A program made the translations under genes and the position numbers. A DNA stretch of 64,000 bases from Sinorhizobium fredii NGR234 (lineage in GTDB: Bacteria > Pseudomonadota > Alphaproteobacteria > Rhizobiales > Rhizobiaceae). The DNA is taken from positions 496,001-560,000 of the forward strand of contig NC_012587.1 of assembly GCF_000018545.1 (NCBI RefSeq), given 5' to 3'. Each line of letters begins with the position of its first letter. The first letter of the stretch is position 1. Positions 18,128 to 29,047 of this stretch are shown here, piece after piece. The notes under the pieces are model-generated. The model had not been told where the DNA came from. It saw only the letters and a program-made list of their open reading frames with translations, and did no database searches.

Positions 18128-19090
18128 ATGACCACCGCCTCCCTGCCGGACCACATGAACCCGAAGCGGTCCTTCCAGGCCCTGATCCTGACGCTGCACA
18201 GTTATTGGGCCGACAAGGGCTGCGCCGTGCTGCAGCCCTACGACATGGAGGTCGGTGCGGGCACGTTCCATCCGGCGACGACGCTGCGTGCGCTGGGGCC
18301 GAAGCCGTGGCGCGCTGCCTACGTCCAGCCGTCGCGCCGCCCGACCGACGGCCGCTACGGCGAGAACCCCAACCGGCTCCAGCACTACTATCAGTACCAG
18401 GTGCTTCTGAAGCCGAATCCGTCCAACCTGCAGGAACTCTATCTCGGTTCGCTGGAAGCGATCGGCCTCGATCCGCTGCTGCACGATATCCGGTTCGTCG
18501 AGGACGACTGGGAAAGCCCGACGCTCGGCGCCTGGGGGCTTGGCTGGGAGTGTTGGTGCGACGGCATGGAAGTCTCGCAGTTTACCTACTTCCAGCAGGT
18601 CTGCGGCATCGAGTGCTCCCCGGTTTCCGGCGAGTTGACCTATGGTCTCGAACGCCTGGCGATGTATGTCCAGGGCGTCGACAATGTCTACGACTTGAAC
18701 TTCAACGGCCGCGAGGGTGCGGAGAAGATCACCTATGGCGACGTGTTCCTGCAGGCGGAGCAGGAATATTCACGGCATAATTTCGAGTATGCCAACACGG
18801 CGATGCTGCATCAGCACTTCGTCGACGCCGAAAAGGAGTGCCTGGCGCTGCTCGCCGCCGGCGCGCCGGGCGACGCCAGCAACAACCGCCTGCACAAATG
18901 CGTTCTTCCCGCCTATGACCAGTGCATCAAGGCGAGCCACGTCTTCAATCTTCTGGATGCCCGCGGCGTCATCTCCGTCACCGAACGGCAGAGCTATATC
19001 CTGCGGGTGCGCACGCTGGCCAAGGCCTGCGGGGAAGCTTTCCTGCTGACCGATGCAGGCGGCGCGAACGAGACCAGGGACGCGGCCTGA
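18128..19090 (+). CDS. glyQ: Glycine--tRNA ligase alpha subunit
   Basis: Catalytic subunit of the bacterial heterotetrameric GlyRS, which charges tRNA(Gly). It has 320 residues with the conserved start [18 protein letters not shown], then [36 protein letters not shown] and [10 protein letters not shown]. The beta subunit glyS is not adjacent: three genes (one reversed) and about 3.2 kb lie between them. Confidence 0.98.
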   Translation: MTTASLPDHMNPKRSFQALILTLHSYWADKGCAVLQPYDMEVGAGTFHPATTLRALGPKPWRAAYVQPSRRPTDGRYGENPNRLQHYYQYQVLLKPNPSNLQELYLGSLEAIGLDPLLHDIRFVEDDWESPTLGAWGLGWECWCDGMEVSQFTYFQQVCGIECSPVSGELTYGLERLAMYVQGVDNVYDLNFNGREGAEKITYGDVFLQAEQEYSRHNFEYANTAMLHQHFVDAEKECLALLAAGAPGDASNNRLHKCVLPAYDQCIKASHVFNLLDARGVISVTERQSYILRVRTLAKACGEAFLLTDAGGANETRDAA

Positions 19091-19372
19091 TCAAGCGAAT
19101 CGGATCTTTCTTCCGCACGGGATCGTGGCGTGCGTGTTCGCAGGCGTGTGCGTGCCGGAAGCCGGGAACATATGCTGCATGCAGAAGAATTCGCTGCCTT
19201 CGAGCCGCCACATCGGTTCCAGCGTCATGGAGGCGCTGATCGACAATTCGCCGGCATAGATTTGCAGGGCGCGGCGAATGCCGGTTGGCCTCTCGACCGG
19301 TGCTGCGCTCGCATGGGCAGTGAAGAGGGCCGTGAAGGCGACAACGTTGATGAGGGTGGCGAGCGAAGTCAT
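19091..19372 (-). CDS. Small exported protein of unknown function
   Basis: The start at 19372 gives a signal peptide (MTSLATLINVVAFTALFTAHASA) and a mature part of about 70 residues with RRALQIYAGELSISASMTLEP and one internal cysteine pair (Cys in EFFCMQH and near the C-terminus in TIPCGRK). AGGA lies just before the ATG. No family was recognised. It is convergent with glyQ, whose stop abuts its own. Coding status rests on the signal peptide and start site, so confidence is moderate. Confidence 0.55.
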   Translation of the reverse strand: MTSLATLINVVAFTALFTAHASAAPVERPTGIRRALQIYAGELSISASMTLEPMWRLEGSEFFCMQHMFPASGTHTPANTHATIPCGRKIRFA

Positions 19373-19655
19373 GGTCCTGTCTGCATGTTGTGGTTGTTTG
19401 ATTGTTTGAGTATCGGCCACAAGTGCCGATCGCGCCGTTACCGGCGGAACAGCTCCGCGCTGGCGAAATGGGACCGGCTTCAACGCCTCGATACGGCGGC
19501 CGCGATATCGCGGCCAGGAGTACTAACGGTTGAGCGGGTTGATCACGGATGGCTTCGAATCGAAGCGGGGAAAGATATGCTTTTCGCCGGCGCGTCCTGT
19601 ATCTCGCACGCGGAGTCGGTGCTAACCTCCGGCGGGTTTCGAAGGAGGGCATTTC

Positions 19656-20204
19656 ATGATCGGGCTGGCAATCGGGGTCGCCGTGATCCTTTACCTGGTT
19701 TTCGTCTATAACGGCCTCGTCAAGGCGCGTCAGATGGCCGAAGAGGCCTGGTCCGGCATCGACGTGCAGTTGAAGCGCCGCGCCGATCTCATCCCCAACC
19801 TGATCGAGACTGTGAAGGGCTATGCGGCTCACGAGAAGTCGACGCTCGAGGAAGTCGTCGCCTTGCGCAACCGGGCCCAGGCCGTCCCCGAGGGCGACAT
19901 CGCCGCACGGGCCGCCGCCGAAGGGGCACTCTCGCAGGCGCTTGGCCGGCTCTTCGCGCTCGCCGAAGCCTATCCGGATCTGAAGGCCAACGAGAATTTT
20001 GTCGAGCTCCAGCGCTCGCTGGAAACGATCGAGGGCGAGATCCAGATGTCGCGCCGCTACTACAACGGTGCTGCCCGCGATCTCAACGTCAAGGTCGAAA
20101 GCTTCCCGTCCAACCTGATCGCCGGCACCTTCCGCTTTGCCAAGGCCAGCTATTTCGAGATCACCAACGAAGCGGATCGCGCTGTGCCGTCGGTCAAGTT
20201 CTGA
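19656..20204 (+). CDS. lemA: LemA family protein
   Basis: The 182-residue protein has one N-terminal membrane segment (IGLAIGVAVILYLVFVYNGLV), then the LemA helical bundle with AEEAWSGIDVQLKRRADLIPN and YYNGAARDLNVKVESFPSN, both strongly conserved. The cytoplasmic or periplasmic role of LemA is unknown. AAGGAGG lies 8 bases before the ATG. It is followed after 24 bases by a DUF2207 gene, a frequent pairing (LemA with a Gly-rich-tailed membrane protein). Confidence 0.93.
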   Translation: MIGLAIGVAVILYLVFVYNGLVKARQMAEEAWSGIDVQLKRRADLIPNLIETVKGYAAHEKSTLEEVVALRNRAQAVPEGDIAARAAAEGALSQALGRLFALAEAYPDLKANENFVELQRSLETIEGEIQMSRRYYNGAARDLNVKVESFPSNLIAGTFRFAKASYFEITNEADRAVPSVKF

Positions 20205-20228
20205 GGCGGCACGGAAGAGGAAATCCTG

Positions 20229-22166
<1,938 letters not shown>

Positions 22167-22261
22167 GGGCCGGCCAATTTCCTCGCCGCACTTGATGACA
22201 TTCTCGCCGGGGCTTGCTAAGTCCCGGGGCCACCCACCGGAACAGAACAAAGTCTCGATTG

Positions 22262-24427
22262 ATGCCCGATCTTCTTATTGAACTGCGCTCAGAGGAAATT
22301 CCGGCCCGCATGCAGCGCAAGGCGGCCGGCGATCTGAAGAAGCTCGTAACCGATGCGCTCGTCGAGGCCGGTCTCACCTATGAAGGTGCGCGCGAATATT
22401 GGACGCCGCGCCGCCTGACGCTCGACATCCGTGGCCTGAATGCGCGCTCCGCCGATGTCCGCGAGGAGCGCAAGGGGCCGCGCACCGACGCCAACGAGAA
22501 GGCGATCGAAGGTTTCCTGCGCGCCGCGGGCCTTTCCTCGATCGGCGATGCCCATGTTCACAGCGACCCGAAGAAGGGCGATTTCTACGTCGCCCACATC
22601 GTCAAGCCGGGCAGGGACGCCGAGGACATCGTCGCCGAGGTGATGCCGGCGATCATTCGCGATTTCCCCTGGCCGAAGTCCATGCGCTCCGGTGCAGCCT
22701 CCGCCAAGCCGGGCAGCTTGCGTTGGGTGCGGCCCCTGCAATCGATTGTCTGCACCTTCGGCGCCGAAACCGAGGAGACGAGGGTGATCCCCTTCGCGGT
22801 CGATGGTATCACCGCTTCGAACATTACCTACGGCCACCGCTTCCACGCACCGGAAGCGATCATGGTCCGCCGCTTCGCCGACTATGCTGACAAGCTCGAA
22901 AAGGCGAAGGTCGTGCTCGACGCCGAGCGCCGCAAGGAGATCATCGGCGCGGACGCGCGCAACATCGCCTTCGCCAATGGCCTGGAACTGGTCGAGGACG
23001 AGGGGCTGCTCGAGGAAGTGACGGGCCTCGTCGAATGGCCGCGGGTGCTGATGGGGAGCTTCGAGGAGAGCTATCTCGAAATTCCCTCCGAAATCATTCG
23101 CCTGACGATCAAGACCAACCAGAAATGCTTCGTGACGCGGCAGCCGGGTGCCGAAACGCTGTCGAACCGCTTCATCCTCGTTTCGAACATCGAGGCCAAG
23201 GACGGCGGCAAGGAGATCGTGCATGGCAACGGCAAGGTCGTCCGCGCCCGCCTTTCCGATGCGGCGCATTTCTGGAAACGTGACCAGGGCGATCTGCCAG
23301 ACCTCGAGACGCTGAAGCCGTCCGCTGAGAAATTCGGGCTCGATCTCGGCAAGCCGCTCGACCAGCGCATGGCGAAGCTCGATGCGCTGAACGTCACCTT
23401 CCATGCCAAGCTCGGAACGCAAGGCGAGCGCGTCGCCCGCATCCGCTCGATTGCTCTGGCGCTGGCCGAGGTCACCGGCGCCGACCAGGCCCTGGTCGAA
23501 CGCTCCGTGGTGCTTGCCAAGGCGGATCTGCGCACCGAGGCGGTTGGCGAGTTTCCCGAGCTGCAGGGCATCATGGGCCACAAATACGCGGTGCTGCAGG
23601 GCGAGGACGCGGCGGTCGCCAACGCGATCGAGGATCACTACAAGCCGCAGGGTCCCTCCGATCGCGTACCGACCGATGCCGTGTCGGCCGCGGTCGCGCT
23701 CGCCGACAAGCTCGACACGCTCGCCGGCTTCTGGGCAATCGACGAGAAGCCGACCGGCTCGAAGGACCCCTATGCACTGCGCCGCGCCGCACTCGGCGTC
23801 ATCCGGCTCATTCTCGAGGGCAGGACCCGTCTGCCGCTGCTGCCGTTCTTCGACGTTGCGCTCAAGGCGCTCAGGACGCAGCGGCCCGATCTGACGGGCG
23901 ATATTGCGGCGGACCTTCTCGCCTTCTTCCATGACCGCCTGAAAGTCTATCTCCGCGATCTCGGGGCGCGCTACGACCTGATCGACGCTGTATTGACGTC
24001 GGAGGCCGACGACCTGCTGATGATCGCGCGCCGTGTCGAAGCACTCACCGCTTTCATCACGGCCGAGGAGGGCAAGAACCTGCTTGCCGGCACGAAGCGC
24101 GCCACGCAGATTCTCGCGGCCGAAGAGAAGAAAGGCACCGAGGTCGCGGATCAGGTGGACGAGCGGCTCTTCCGGCTCGACGCCGAGCGGACCCTGCACG
24201 CCTCGATCAAGCTCGCCTCCGATGATGCGCGCGAAGCGATCGGCAAGGAGGATTTCCGCTCCGCGATGGCAGCGCTCTCCAAATTGCGCGAGCCGGTCGA
24301 TGTGTTCTTCAACGACGTGCTCGTCAATGACGAGGACAGGGCAATCCGTGCCAATCGCCTGGCGCTCCTGGGGCTGATCCGCTCCGCGACCGGCGAGGTC
24401 GCGGATTTTTCGAAGATCTCCGGATAA
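22262..24427 (+). CDS. glyS: Glycine--tRNA ligase beta subunit
   Basis: The tRNA-binding subunit of GlyRS, of 721 residues (family about 690-720). It starts [18 protein letters not shown], the usual opening; upstream residues in the same frame look non-homologous. [30 protein letters not shown] and [15 protein letters not shown] are conserved blocks. The C-terminal part ends with a DALR-like helical domain ([19 protein letters not shown] region). The Shine-Dalgarno sequence is weak. It is 95 bases after the DUF2207 stop. Confidence 0.97.
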   Translation: MPDLLIELRSEEIPARMQRKAAGDLKKLVTDALVEAGLTYEGAREYWTPRRLTLDIRGLNARSADVREERKGPRTDANEKAIEGFLRAAGLSSIGDAHVHSDPKKGDFYVAHIVKPGRDAEDIVAEVMPAIIRDFPWPKSMRSGAASAKPGSLRWVRPLQSIVCTFGAETEETRVIPFAVDGITASNITYGHRFHAPEAIMVRRFADYADKLEKAKVVLDAERRKEIIGADARNIAFANGLELVEDEGLLEEVTGLVEWPRVLMGSFEESYLEIPSEIIRLTIKTNQKCFVTRQPGAETLSNRFILVSNIEAKDGGKEIVHGNGKVVRARLSDAAHFWKRDQGDLPDLETLKPSAEKFGLDLGKPLDQRMAKLDALNVTFHAKLGTQGERVARIRSIALALAEVTGADQALVERSVVLAKADLRTEAVGEFPELQGIMGHKYAVLQGEDAAVANAIEDHYKPQGPSDRVPTDAVSAAVALADKLDTLAGFWAIDEKPTGSKDPYALRRAALGVIRLILEGRTRLPLLPFFDVALKALRTQRPDLTGDIAADLLAFFHDRLKVYLRDLGARYDLIDAVLTSEADDLLMIARRVEALTAFITAEEGKNLLAGTKRATQILAAEEKKGTEVADQVDERLFRLDAERTLHASIKLASDDAREAIGKEDFRSAMAALSKLREPVDVFFNDVLVNDEDRAIRANRLALLGLIRSATGEVADFSKISG

Positions 24428-24487
24428 ACGCCGGTTCGGCTGGGGCACCTGTCGACAATCGGCAGGCGCACTCCTATCTCATGGAGC

Positions 24488-25360
24488 ATGACGAGCGATC
24501 ATCCGAGCGCAGGGGCAGGTGTTATCGACCCTCCGGGCCGTAATGGGCGCGGCGATTGGATTGCCCTTGCCGAGGATGTGATCCCCTTCGAGCGAATCGA
24601 AGCATTCTTTGCCGGCCGAGCCTACGAGCCGCATCGGCACGATACCTATGCCGTCGGCCAGACGCTTTCGGGCGTTCAGAGTTTCCGTTACCGCGGCGCC
24701 GAGCGCACAAGCCTTCCCGGCAGGACGATGGTCCTGCACCCGGATGAGCTGCATGACGGCCAGGCCGGTGCCGAGGAGGGCTTTCGCTACCGGATGATCT
24801 ATATTGAGCCAGCCGCTATCCAGGAGGTGCTCGGCGGCCGGCCGCTGCCTTACGTCAGGGGCGGCGTTTCCTCCGATCCGCGCCTGTTCGCCGCGGTTCA
24901 TGCTCTCTTGCCGGCGACGGATGCCCGGATCGATGCGCTTGAATTCGAGGACGGACTCTTCGAACTTGCCCATGCGCTGCAAGCTGCTGCCGGCGGGCCC
25001 GTGAAGGTCGGCGGCGCGCTCGATTATCGCGCTGCCGAACGGGCCCGCCTCTACCTCCATGAACTGCCCGAAGGCACTGTAACGCTGGAGCGTCTCGAGG
25101 CGGTCAGTGGCCGGGATCGCTGGGGCCTCAGCCGGGATTTTCGGCGATTGTTCGGAACGAGCCCCTATCGCTATCTGGTGCAGCGGCGCCTCGAGGCGGT
25201 GAAGGCCGACCTCAGGCAAGGCGTGCCGGCGGCAGAAGCCGCGCTTGACGCCGGTTTCGCCGATCAGGCGCATATGAGCCGTCACTTCAAGAAAGCCTTT
25301 GGCGTCGCGCCGGGGCGATGGCTGCGCATGGCCGGAATGCCTGCGGGGGAGCAAGCCTGA
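24488..25360 (+). CDS. AraC family transcriptional regulator
   Basis: The 290-residue protein has an N-terminal cupin-like sensor domain (PHRHDTYAVGQTLSGVQSF, then LHPDELHDGQAG), and a C-terminal pair of helix-turn-helix units from about residue 185: LERLEAVSGRDRWGLSRDFRRLFGTSPYRYLVQRRL and DAGFADQAHMSRHFKKAFGVAPGRW. It heads a cluster with a cupin gene and the remains of a LysE-type exporter, all on the same strand, so it may have controlled the exporter. Confidence 0.9.
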   Translation: MTSDHPSAGAGVIDPPGRNGRGDWIALAEDVIPFERIEAFFAGRAYEPHRHDTYAVGQTLSGVQSFRYRGAERTSLPGRTMVLHPDELHDGQAGAEEGFRYRMIYIEPAAIQEVLGGRPLPYVRGGVSSDPRLFAAVHALLPATDARIDALEFEDGLFELAHALQAAAGGPVKVGGALDYRAAERARLYLHELPEGTVTLERLEAVSGRDRWGLSRDFRRLFGTSPYRYLVQRRLEAVKADLRQGVPAAEAALDAGFADQAHMSRHFKKAFGVAPGRWLRMAGMPAGEQA

Positions 25361-25439
25361 AGCGCCCGCTGCACGATCGTTCAAGACCCGACGAGTGAAA
25401 GCGCTGTAATTCCTCCGAAAGCAACTCGAGGAAGCAGCC

Positions 25440-25820
25440 ATGAATCTGTCCAGCCGCACCTACGCCCCGATCAATTTCGCCGACAAGCTGGCGAAATTCG
25501 CCGACCAGTGGCAGCCACGGGTGATCGCCGAACTCAATGACTACCAGTTCAAGATCGTCCGCATCGAAGGCGACTTCATCTGGCACGATCATCCGGAAAC
25601 GGACGAGGCCTTCATCGTTCTCGAGGGCACGCTTCGGATCGATTTTCGCGAGGGCTCCGTGACACTCGGCCCAGGCGAAATGTACGTCGTGCCCAAGGGC
25701 GTCGAGCACAAGCCCTTTGCGGCAAGCGAAGTGAAGATGCTGCTCATCGAGCCTGCGGGTACGCTGAACACCGGCCAGGCGGGCGGTGAACGCACTGCTG
25801 CGAGCGACGTCTGGATCTGA
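25440..25820 (+). CDS. Cupin domain protein
   Basis: A 126-residue single-domain cupin. Metal-binding motif 1 is seen as [18 protein letters not shown] (H-x-H then E) and motif 2 as [16 protein letters not shown] (final His). The substrate is unknown. GAGGAAG lies 6 bases before the ATG. It stands 80 bases after the AraC gene and 15 bases before the broken exporter. Confidence 0.85.
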   Translation: MNLSSRTYAPINFADKLAKFADQWQPRVIAELNDYQFKIVRIEGDFIWHDHPETDEAFIVLEGTLRIDFREGSVTLGPGEMYVVPKGVEHKPFAASEVKMLLIEPAGTLNTGQAGGERTAASDVWI

Positions 25821-25834
25821 CGAGGGCAGCCTCC

Positions 25835-26427
25835 ATGGTCGGCGACCTCGTCTTTCTGCTGCTTGCGGCCCTGCCGCTGATGGGCAGCCCCGGCCCGGCG
25901 ACGCTCAGCCTTTGCGGGCATGGCCGCCGCGCACGGCATTTCCCGCAGCCTGCGCTATGCTGCCGGAATCAATGTCGGTACCATAAGTGTGGTTCTGTTG
26001 ATTGCGACGGGGACGACGGCCATCGTGCGGTCTGCCGGGAATGAAGATGGCGGCGACAGTCATTGGCGGGCTCTACATGCTGTACCTCGCCTTGCGCATT
26101 GCGACCGCGCCGCCGGTCGCCGCTGAGCAAGGAACGCATCTTCCGTCATTCCTCGGCGGCTTTGTCTTGGCGATCGCCAATCCGAAGGCCTATGCGGCGA
26201 TCGGCTCGCTCTATGTGGGAAGCCTGGTAGACGCTCAGCAGGGAACCCGGGCGGCCGTCGGGAGTGTCGTGGTCCTGGCCTTCGTCGCGGTCGCCCTGAA
26301 CACCACCTGGCTTGCCTTCGGTGCCGCCATCGCAGCGGTCCTTCGTGATCCGAGAAAGGCGCGGATCGCCAACCTTGTCTTCGCACTTCTGCTGCTTGCC
26401 TCACTCGTTCCGCTGCTGCTCAGCTGA
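25835..26427 (+). pseudogene. LysE/RhtB-type amino acid exporter, two frameshifts
   Basis: Three consecutive frames together give one LysE-family permease. Frame one from ATG 25835 reads GDLVFLLLAALPLMGSPGP, the family's N-terminal signature. An extra T within 25911-25913 moves the frame, which then reads LAGMAAAHGISRSLRYAAGI. An extra A at 26040 moves it again to MAATVIGGLYMLYLALRI and on to the stop at 26427. Both changes are +1 insertions in short homopolymers. Unless they are assembly errors, no full protein can be made. The last 128 codons could still be read from ATG 26041, but lack the first helices. Confidence 0.85.
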
Positions 26428-26472
26428 CGCCTTTGCCCTTGAGCGGTTCCGTCCGGCGGTCTATCAACGCGC

Positions 26473-26979
26473 ATGACCGCCAAGATCCTCGTCAGCGCCT
26501 GTCTCATGGGCCATGCGGTGCGTTACGATGGCGCCGCGAAACCGCTCTGCCATCCGGCGTTGGAACGTTGGCGCGCGGAAGGGCGGCTCGTGACCCTCTG
26601 TCCCGAAATGTCGGCGGGCATGCCGGTTCCGCGGCCGCCGGCGGAGATCGAGGCAGGCAAGACCGGCGCGAGCATCCTTTCCGGCTCCGGCCGCGTCCTC
26701 GAAAAGACCGGCAGCGATGTGACGGAGGCATTTCGCCATGGCGCGGAGAACGCGCTTGCTCTCGCACGCGCGACGAACTGTCGTTTCGCGCTGCTGATTG
26801 ACGGCAGCCCGTCCTGCGGCTCCAGCCTTGTCTATGACGGCAGCTTCAACGGCGAACGCGTTCGGGGCGAGGGTGTCACCGCAGCGCTCCTTCGCCGGAA
26901 CGGCATCGAGGTCTTTTCCGACCGCGAGGTCGATATGCTGGTAGAGAGGCTTGCCCGCGACGACGAGGCTGCCCCATAA
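26473..26979 (+). CDS. DUF523 domain protein
   Basis: The 168-residue protein opens with ILVSACLMGHAVRYDG (family motif SACLxGxxxRYDG) and holds LVTLCPEMSAGMPVPRPP and LLIDGSPSCGSSLVYDG with conserved cysteines that may bind metal or a thiol cofactor. Members are thought to be related to 2-thiouracil desulfurase, but no activity is established for this one. The Shine-Dalgarno is weak. It is the last plus-strand gene before a convergent pair. Confidence 0.87.
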   Translation: MTAKILVSACLMGHAVRYDGAAKPLCHPALERWRAEGRLVTLCPEMSAGMPVPRPPAEIEAGKTGASILSGSGRVLEKTGSDVTEAFRHGAENALALARATNCRFALLIDGSPSCGSSLVYDGSFNGERVRGEGVTAALLRRNGIEVFSDREVDMLVERLARDDEAAP

Positions 26980-26986
26980 AAGATTA

Positions 26987-27009
26987 CGCCCCTGCTTCTC
27001 TCAGGGGCG
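26987..27009 (+). terminator. Possible terminator after the DUF523 gene
   Basis: CGCCCCTG at 26987-26994 pairs with CAGGGGCG at 27002-27009 over a 7-base loop, 8 bases after the stop. Only a short CCTTT follows, so strength is uncertain. Confidence 0.4.
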
Positions 27010-27087
27010 CAACCTTTCGCCGTTGCAGCGAACACCCATCAGCCTTGAATCCCGGCCGATGGGGCAGGGAACTTTCATTATATGGTG

Positions 27088-27585
27088 CTAATCCAGACGA
27101 AGTTCGAAGCCCGACGGATCAAATTCCTGTGAACCGCTGCCTGCCATAGAGGCGCTCACCGGTTCGGCATGCGACACAATCCCGACAGCCGCAGTCTTTG
27201 CCGTCTGGTCGATATCCGCAACCGCGGCGACCGAGGCTTCAGCGGCACCCGCCGACGCTGGATCCGCCTTGATCGCGGCTGCCTTGATCGCTTCCTCGGA
27301 AGCCTTGTTGACGAAGACCACCGGCGATCCTCCGAGCCACGCTTCGGTGCGCACCGACTTCATTTCGCCATTGATCTCCTTGACTTCGAGCTTGGCGGTG
27401 CCGGGCGCCAACTCGGGCACCACATAGGAGGCCTTCTTCTTGGGCTGCAGCGGCGGGCACTCTGCGCAGGAAATCGTCGCGACGCTGGCATTGACGGCCT
27501 GTCCGGACGCTACGTCCTCGACCGACGACGCTGTGGCGGTGCCGGCGGCAAGCGTCAGGGCGGCGGTGATCAGCAGGGAACGCAT
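27088..27585 (-). CDS. Exported protein, HPE1-like
   Basis: The 165-residue product has a signal peptide (MRSLLITAALTLAAGTATA) and a mature domain with a CAEC motif (TISCAECPPLQPKKKASYVV) followed by LEVKEINGEMKSVRTEAWL and GGSPVVFVNKAS, and a conserved-looking C-terminus FDPSGFELRLD. From memory this layout matches rhizobial proteins named as plant virulence effector HPE1-like; I am not certain. The middle is Ala-rich and low-complexity. The paired cysteines in a periplasmic protein suggest a disulfide or metal site. Confidence 0.65.
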   Translation of the reverse strand: MRSLLITAALTLAAGTATASSVEDVASGQAVNASVATISCAECPPLQPKKKASYVVPELAPGTAKLEVKEINGEMKSVRTEAWLGGSPVVFVNKASEEAIKAAAIKADPASAGAAEASVAAVADIDQTAKTAAVGIVSHAEPVSASMAGSGSQEFDPSGFELRLD

Positions 27586-27686
27586 CGGTTTCTCCTCGAA
27601 TGTATCGAGAAGGAGAATATGAGGTTTCCCTTACCTTCCCGTCAGGAGAATTGGTAAAGATTGAATGATGCCGCGAATTTGAGCGG

Positions 27687-28958
27687 TTACGCCTTCTCGC
27701 GGGCGACCGCACGCCATCCGATGTCGCGGCGGTAGAAGCCGTTCTCCCAGGAAACGCCGTTCACGCCTGCGTAGGCGGCATCCTTCGCGTCGCTGACGGT
27801 CGATCCCATGGCCGTGACGTTCAGCACACGGCCGCCGGTGGCGACGAGGCGACCATCCTTGATCGCCGTGCCGGCATGAAACACCTTGGTGGCGGCCGAT
27901 GCGTCGGGCAGGGCGGCGATCGGCGTGTTCTTCTCATAGCTTCCCGGATAGCCGCGCGAGGCCATCACGACGGTCAGCGCCGCGTCGTCGTGCCATTCGA
28001 TCTCTTTTCCGTCGAGCGTGCCCGTCGCTGCCGCGTAAAGCAGCGGCAAGAGGTCGCTCTTCATGCGCATCATCAGGACCTGGCATTCCGGGTCGCCGAA
28101 GCGGACATTGTATTCGATGAGTTCCGGTCCTTTGGCGGTGATCATCAGTCCGGCGAAGAACACGCCGGTAAACGGATACCCGCTTTCGGCCATGCCGCGC
28201 ACGGTCGGCTCGATGATCTCCTGCATCGTCCGTTCGACCATCCCGGCCGTCATCACCGGGGCCGGCGAATAGGCGCCCATCCCGCCGGTGTTCGGCCCCG
28301 TGTCGCCGTCGCCGACGCGCTTGTGGTCCTGGGCCGAGGCAAGCGGCAACACGGCTTTGCCGTCCGAAAGGCAGAAAAAGCTTGCTTCCTCGCCATCGAG
28401 ATAGGCTTCGACGACGACTTCCGCCCCTGCGGCGCCAAAGACGCCGGAGAAACACTCGTCGACGGCGGCAAGCGCCTCGTCGAGGGTCATCGCGACCGTG
28501 ACGCCCTTGCCGGCGGCGAGCCCGTCCGCCTTGATGACGATCGGCGCACCCTGTTCGCGGATATAGGCTTTCGCCGGTTCGGCTTCGGTGAAACGCTTGT
28601 AGGCACCTGTCGGGATTGCGTACTTGGCGCAAAGATCCTTGGTGAAGCCTTTGGAGCCTTCGAGCTGGGCAGCCGCGGCAGAGGGGCCGAAGGTGGCAAT
28701 GCCGGCGGCCCGCAGCGCGTCGGCGAGGCCGGCGACGAGCGGCGCCTCGGGGCCGACCACCACGAAATCGATCGACTCCCGGCGGCAGAAGTCGACGACG
28801 GCTGCGTGGTCATCGATATCGAGCGCGACGATCGTCGCCTCTTCGGCGATGCCGGGATTGCCTGGTGCTGCGTATAGCGCGGTGAGCTGCGGCGACTGCG
28901 CGATTTTCCACGCAAGCGCGTGCTCGCGCCCGCCCGATCCGATCAGAAGAACCTTCAT
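27687..28958 (-). CDS. purD: Phosphoribosylamine--glycine ligase
   Basis: GAR synthetase, the second step of purine synthesis. The ATP-grasp enzyme has 423 residues. The start at 28958 gives [17 protein letters not shown], the family N-terminus, with AGGG 6 bases ahead; the ATG two codons upstream directly abuts that site. Other blocks: [17 protein letters not shown] (ATP), [18 protein letters not shown] [20 protein letters not shown] and [15 protein letters not shown] (metal). It is the usual length. Confidence 0.96.
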   Translation of the reverse strand: MKVLLIGSGGREHALAWKIAQSPQLTALYAAPGNPGIAEEATIVALDIDDHAAVVDFCRRESIDFVVVGPEAPLVAGLADALRAAGIATFGPSAAAAQLEGSKGFTKDLCAKYAIPTGAYKRFTEAEPAKAYIREQGAPIVIKADGLAAGKGVTVAMTLDEALAAVDECFSGVFGAAGAEVVVEAYLDGEEASFFCLSDGKAVLPLASAQDHKRVGDGDTGPNTGGMGAYSPAPVMTAGMVERTMQEIIEPTVRGMAESGYPFTGVFFAGLMITAKGPELIEYNVRFGDPECQVLMMRMKSDLLPLLYAAATGTLDGKEIEWHDDAALTVVMASRGYPGSYEKNTPIAALPDASAATKVFHAGTAIKDGRLVATGGRVLNVTAMGSTVSDAKDAAYAGVNGVSWENGFYRRDIGWRAVAREKA

Positions 28959-29047
28959 TGCCATCCCTGCCGTCTGCGCATTGATGCGCTGCGGTTAGGA
29001 CGGCAGGCGGGGCAAGGTCAAGGAAAAACCGGCTCCGCGTCCAAGAT

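Noticed and set aside
22289..24448. 719-codon open frame opposite glyS
   Set aside because: Antisense shadow of a well-conserved gene; no start signal.
25786..26126. Three short overlapping plus-strand frames as separate genes
   Set aside because: Together they are pieces of one LysE-type gene separated by frameshifts; reported as a pseudogene.
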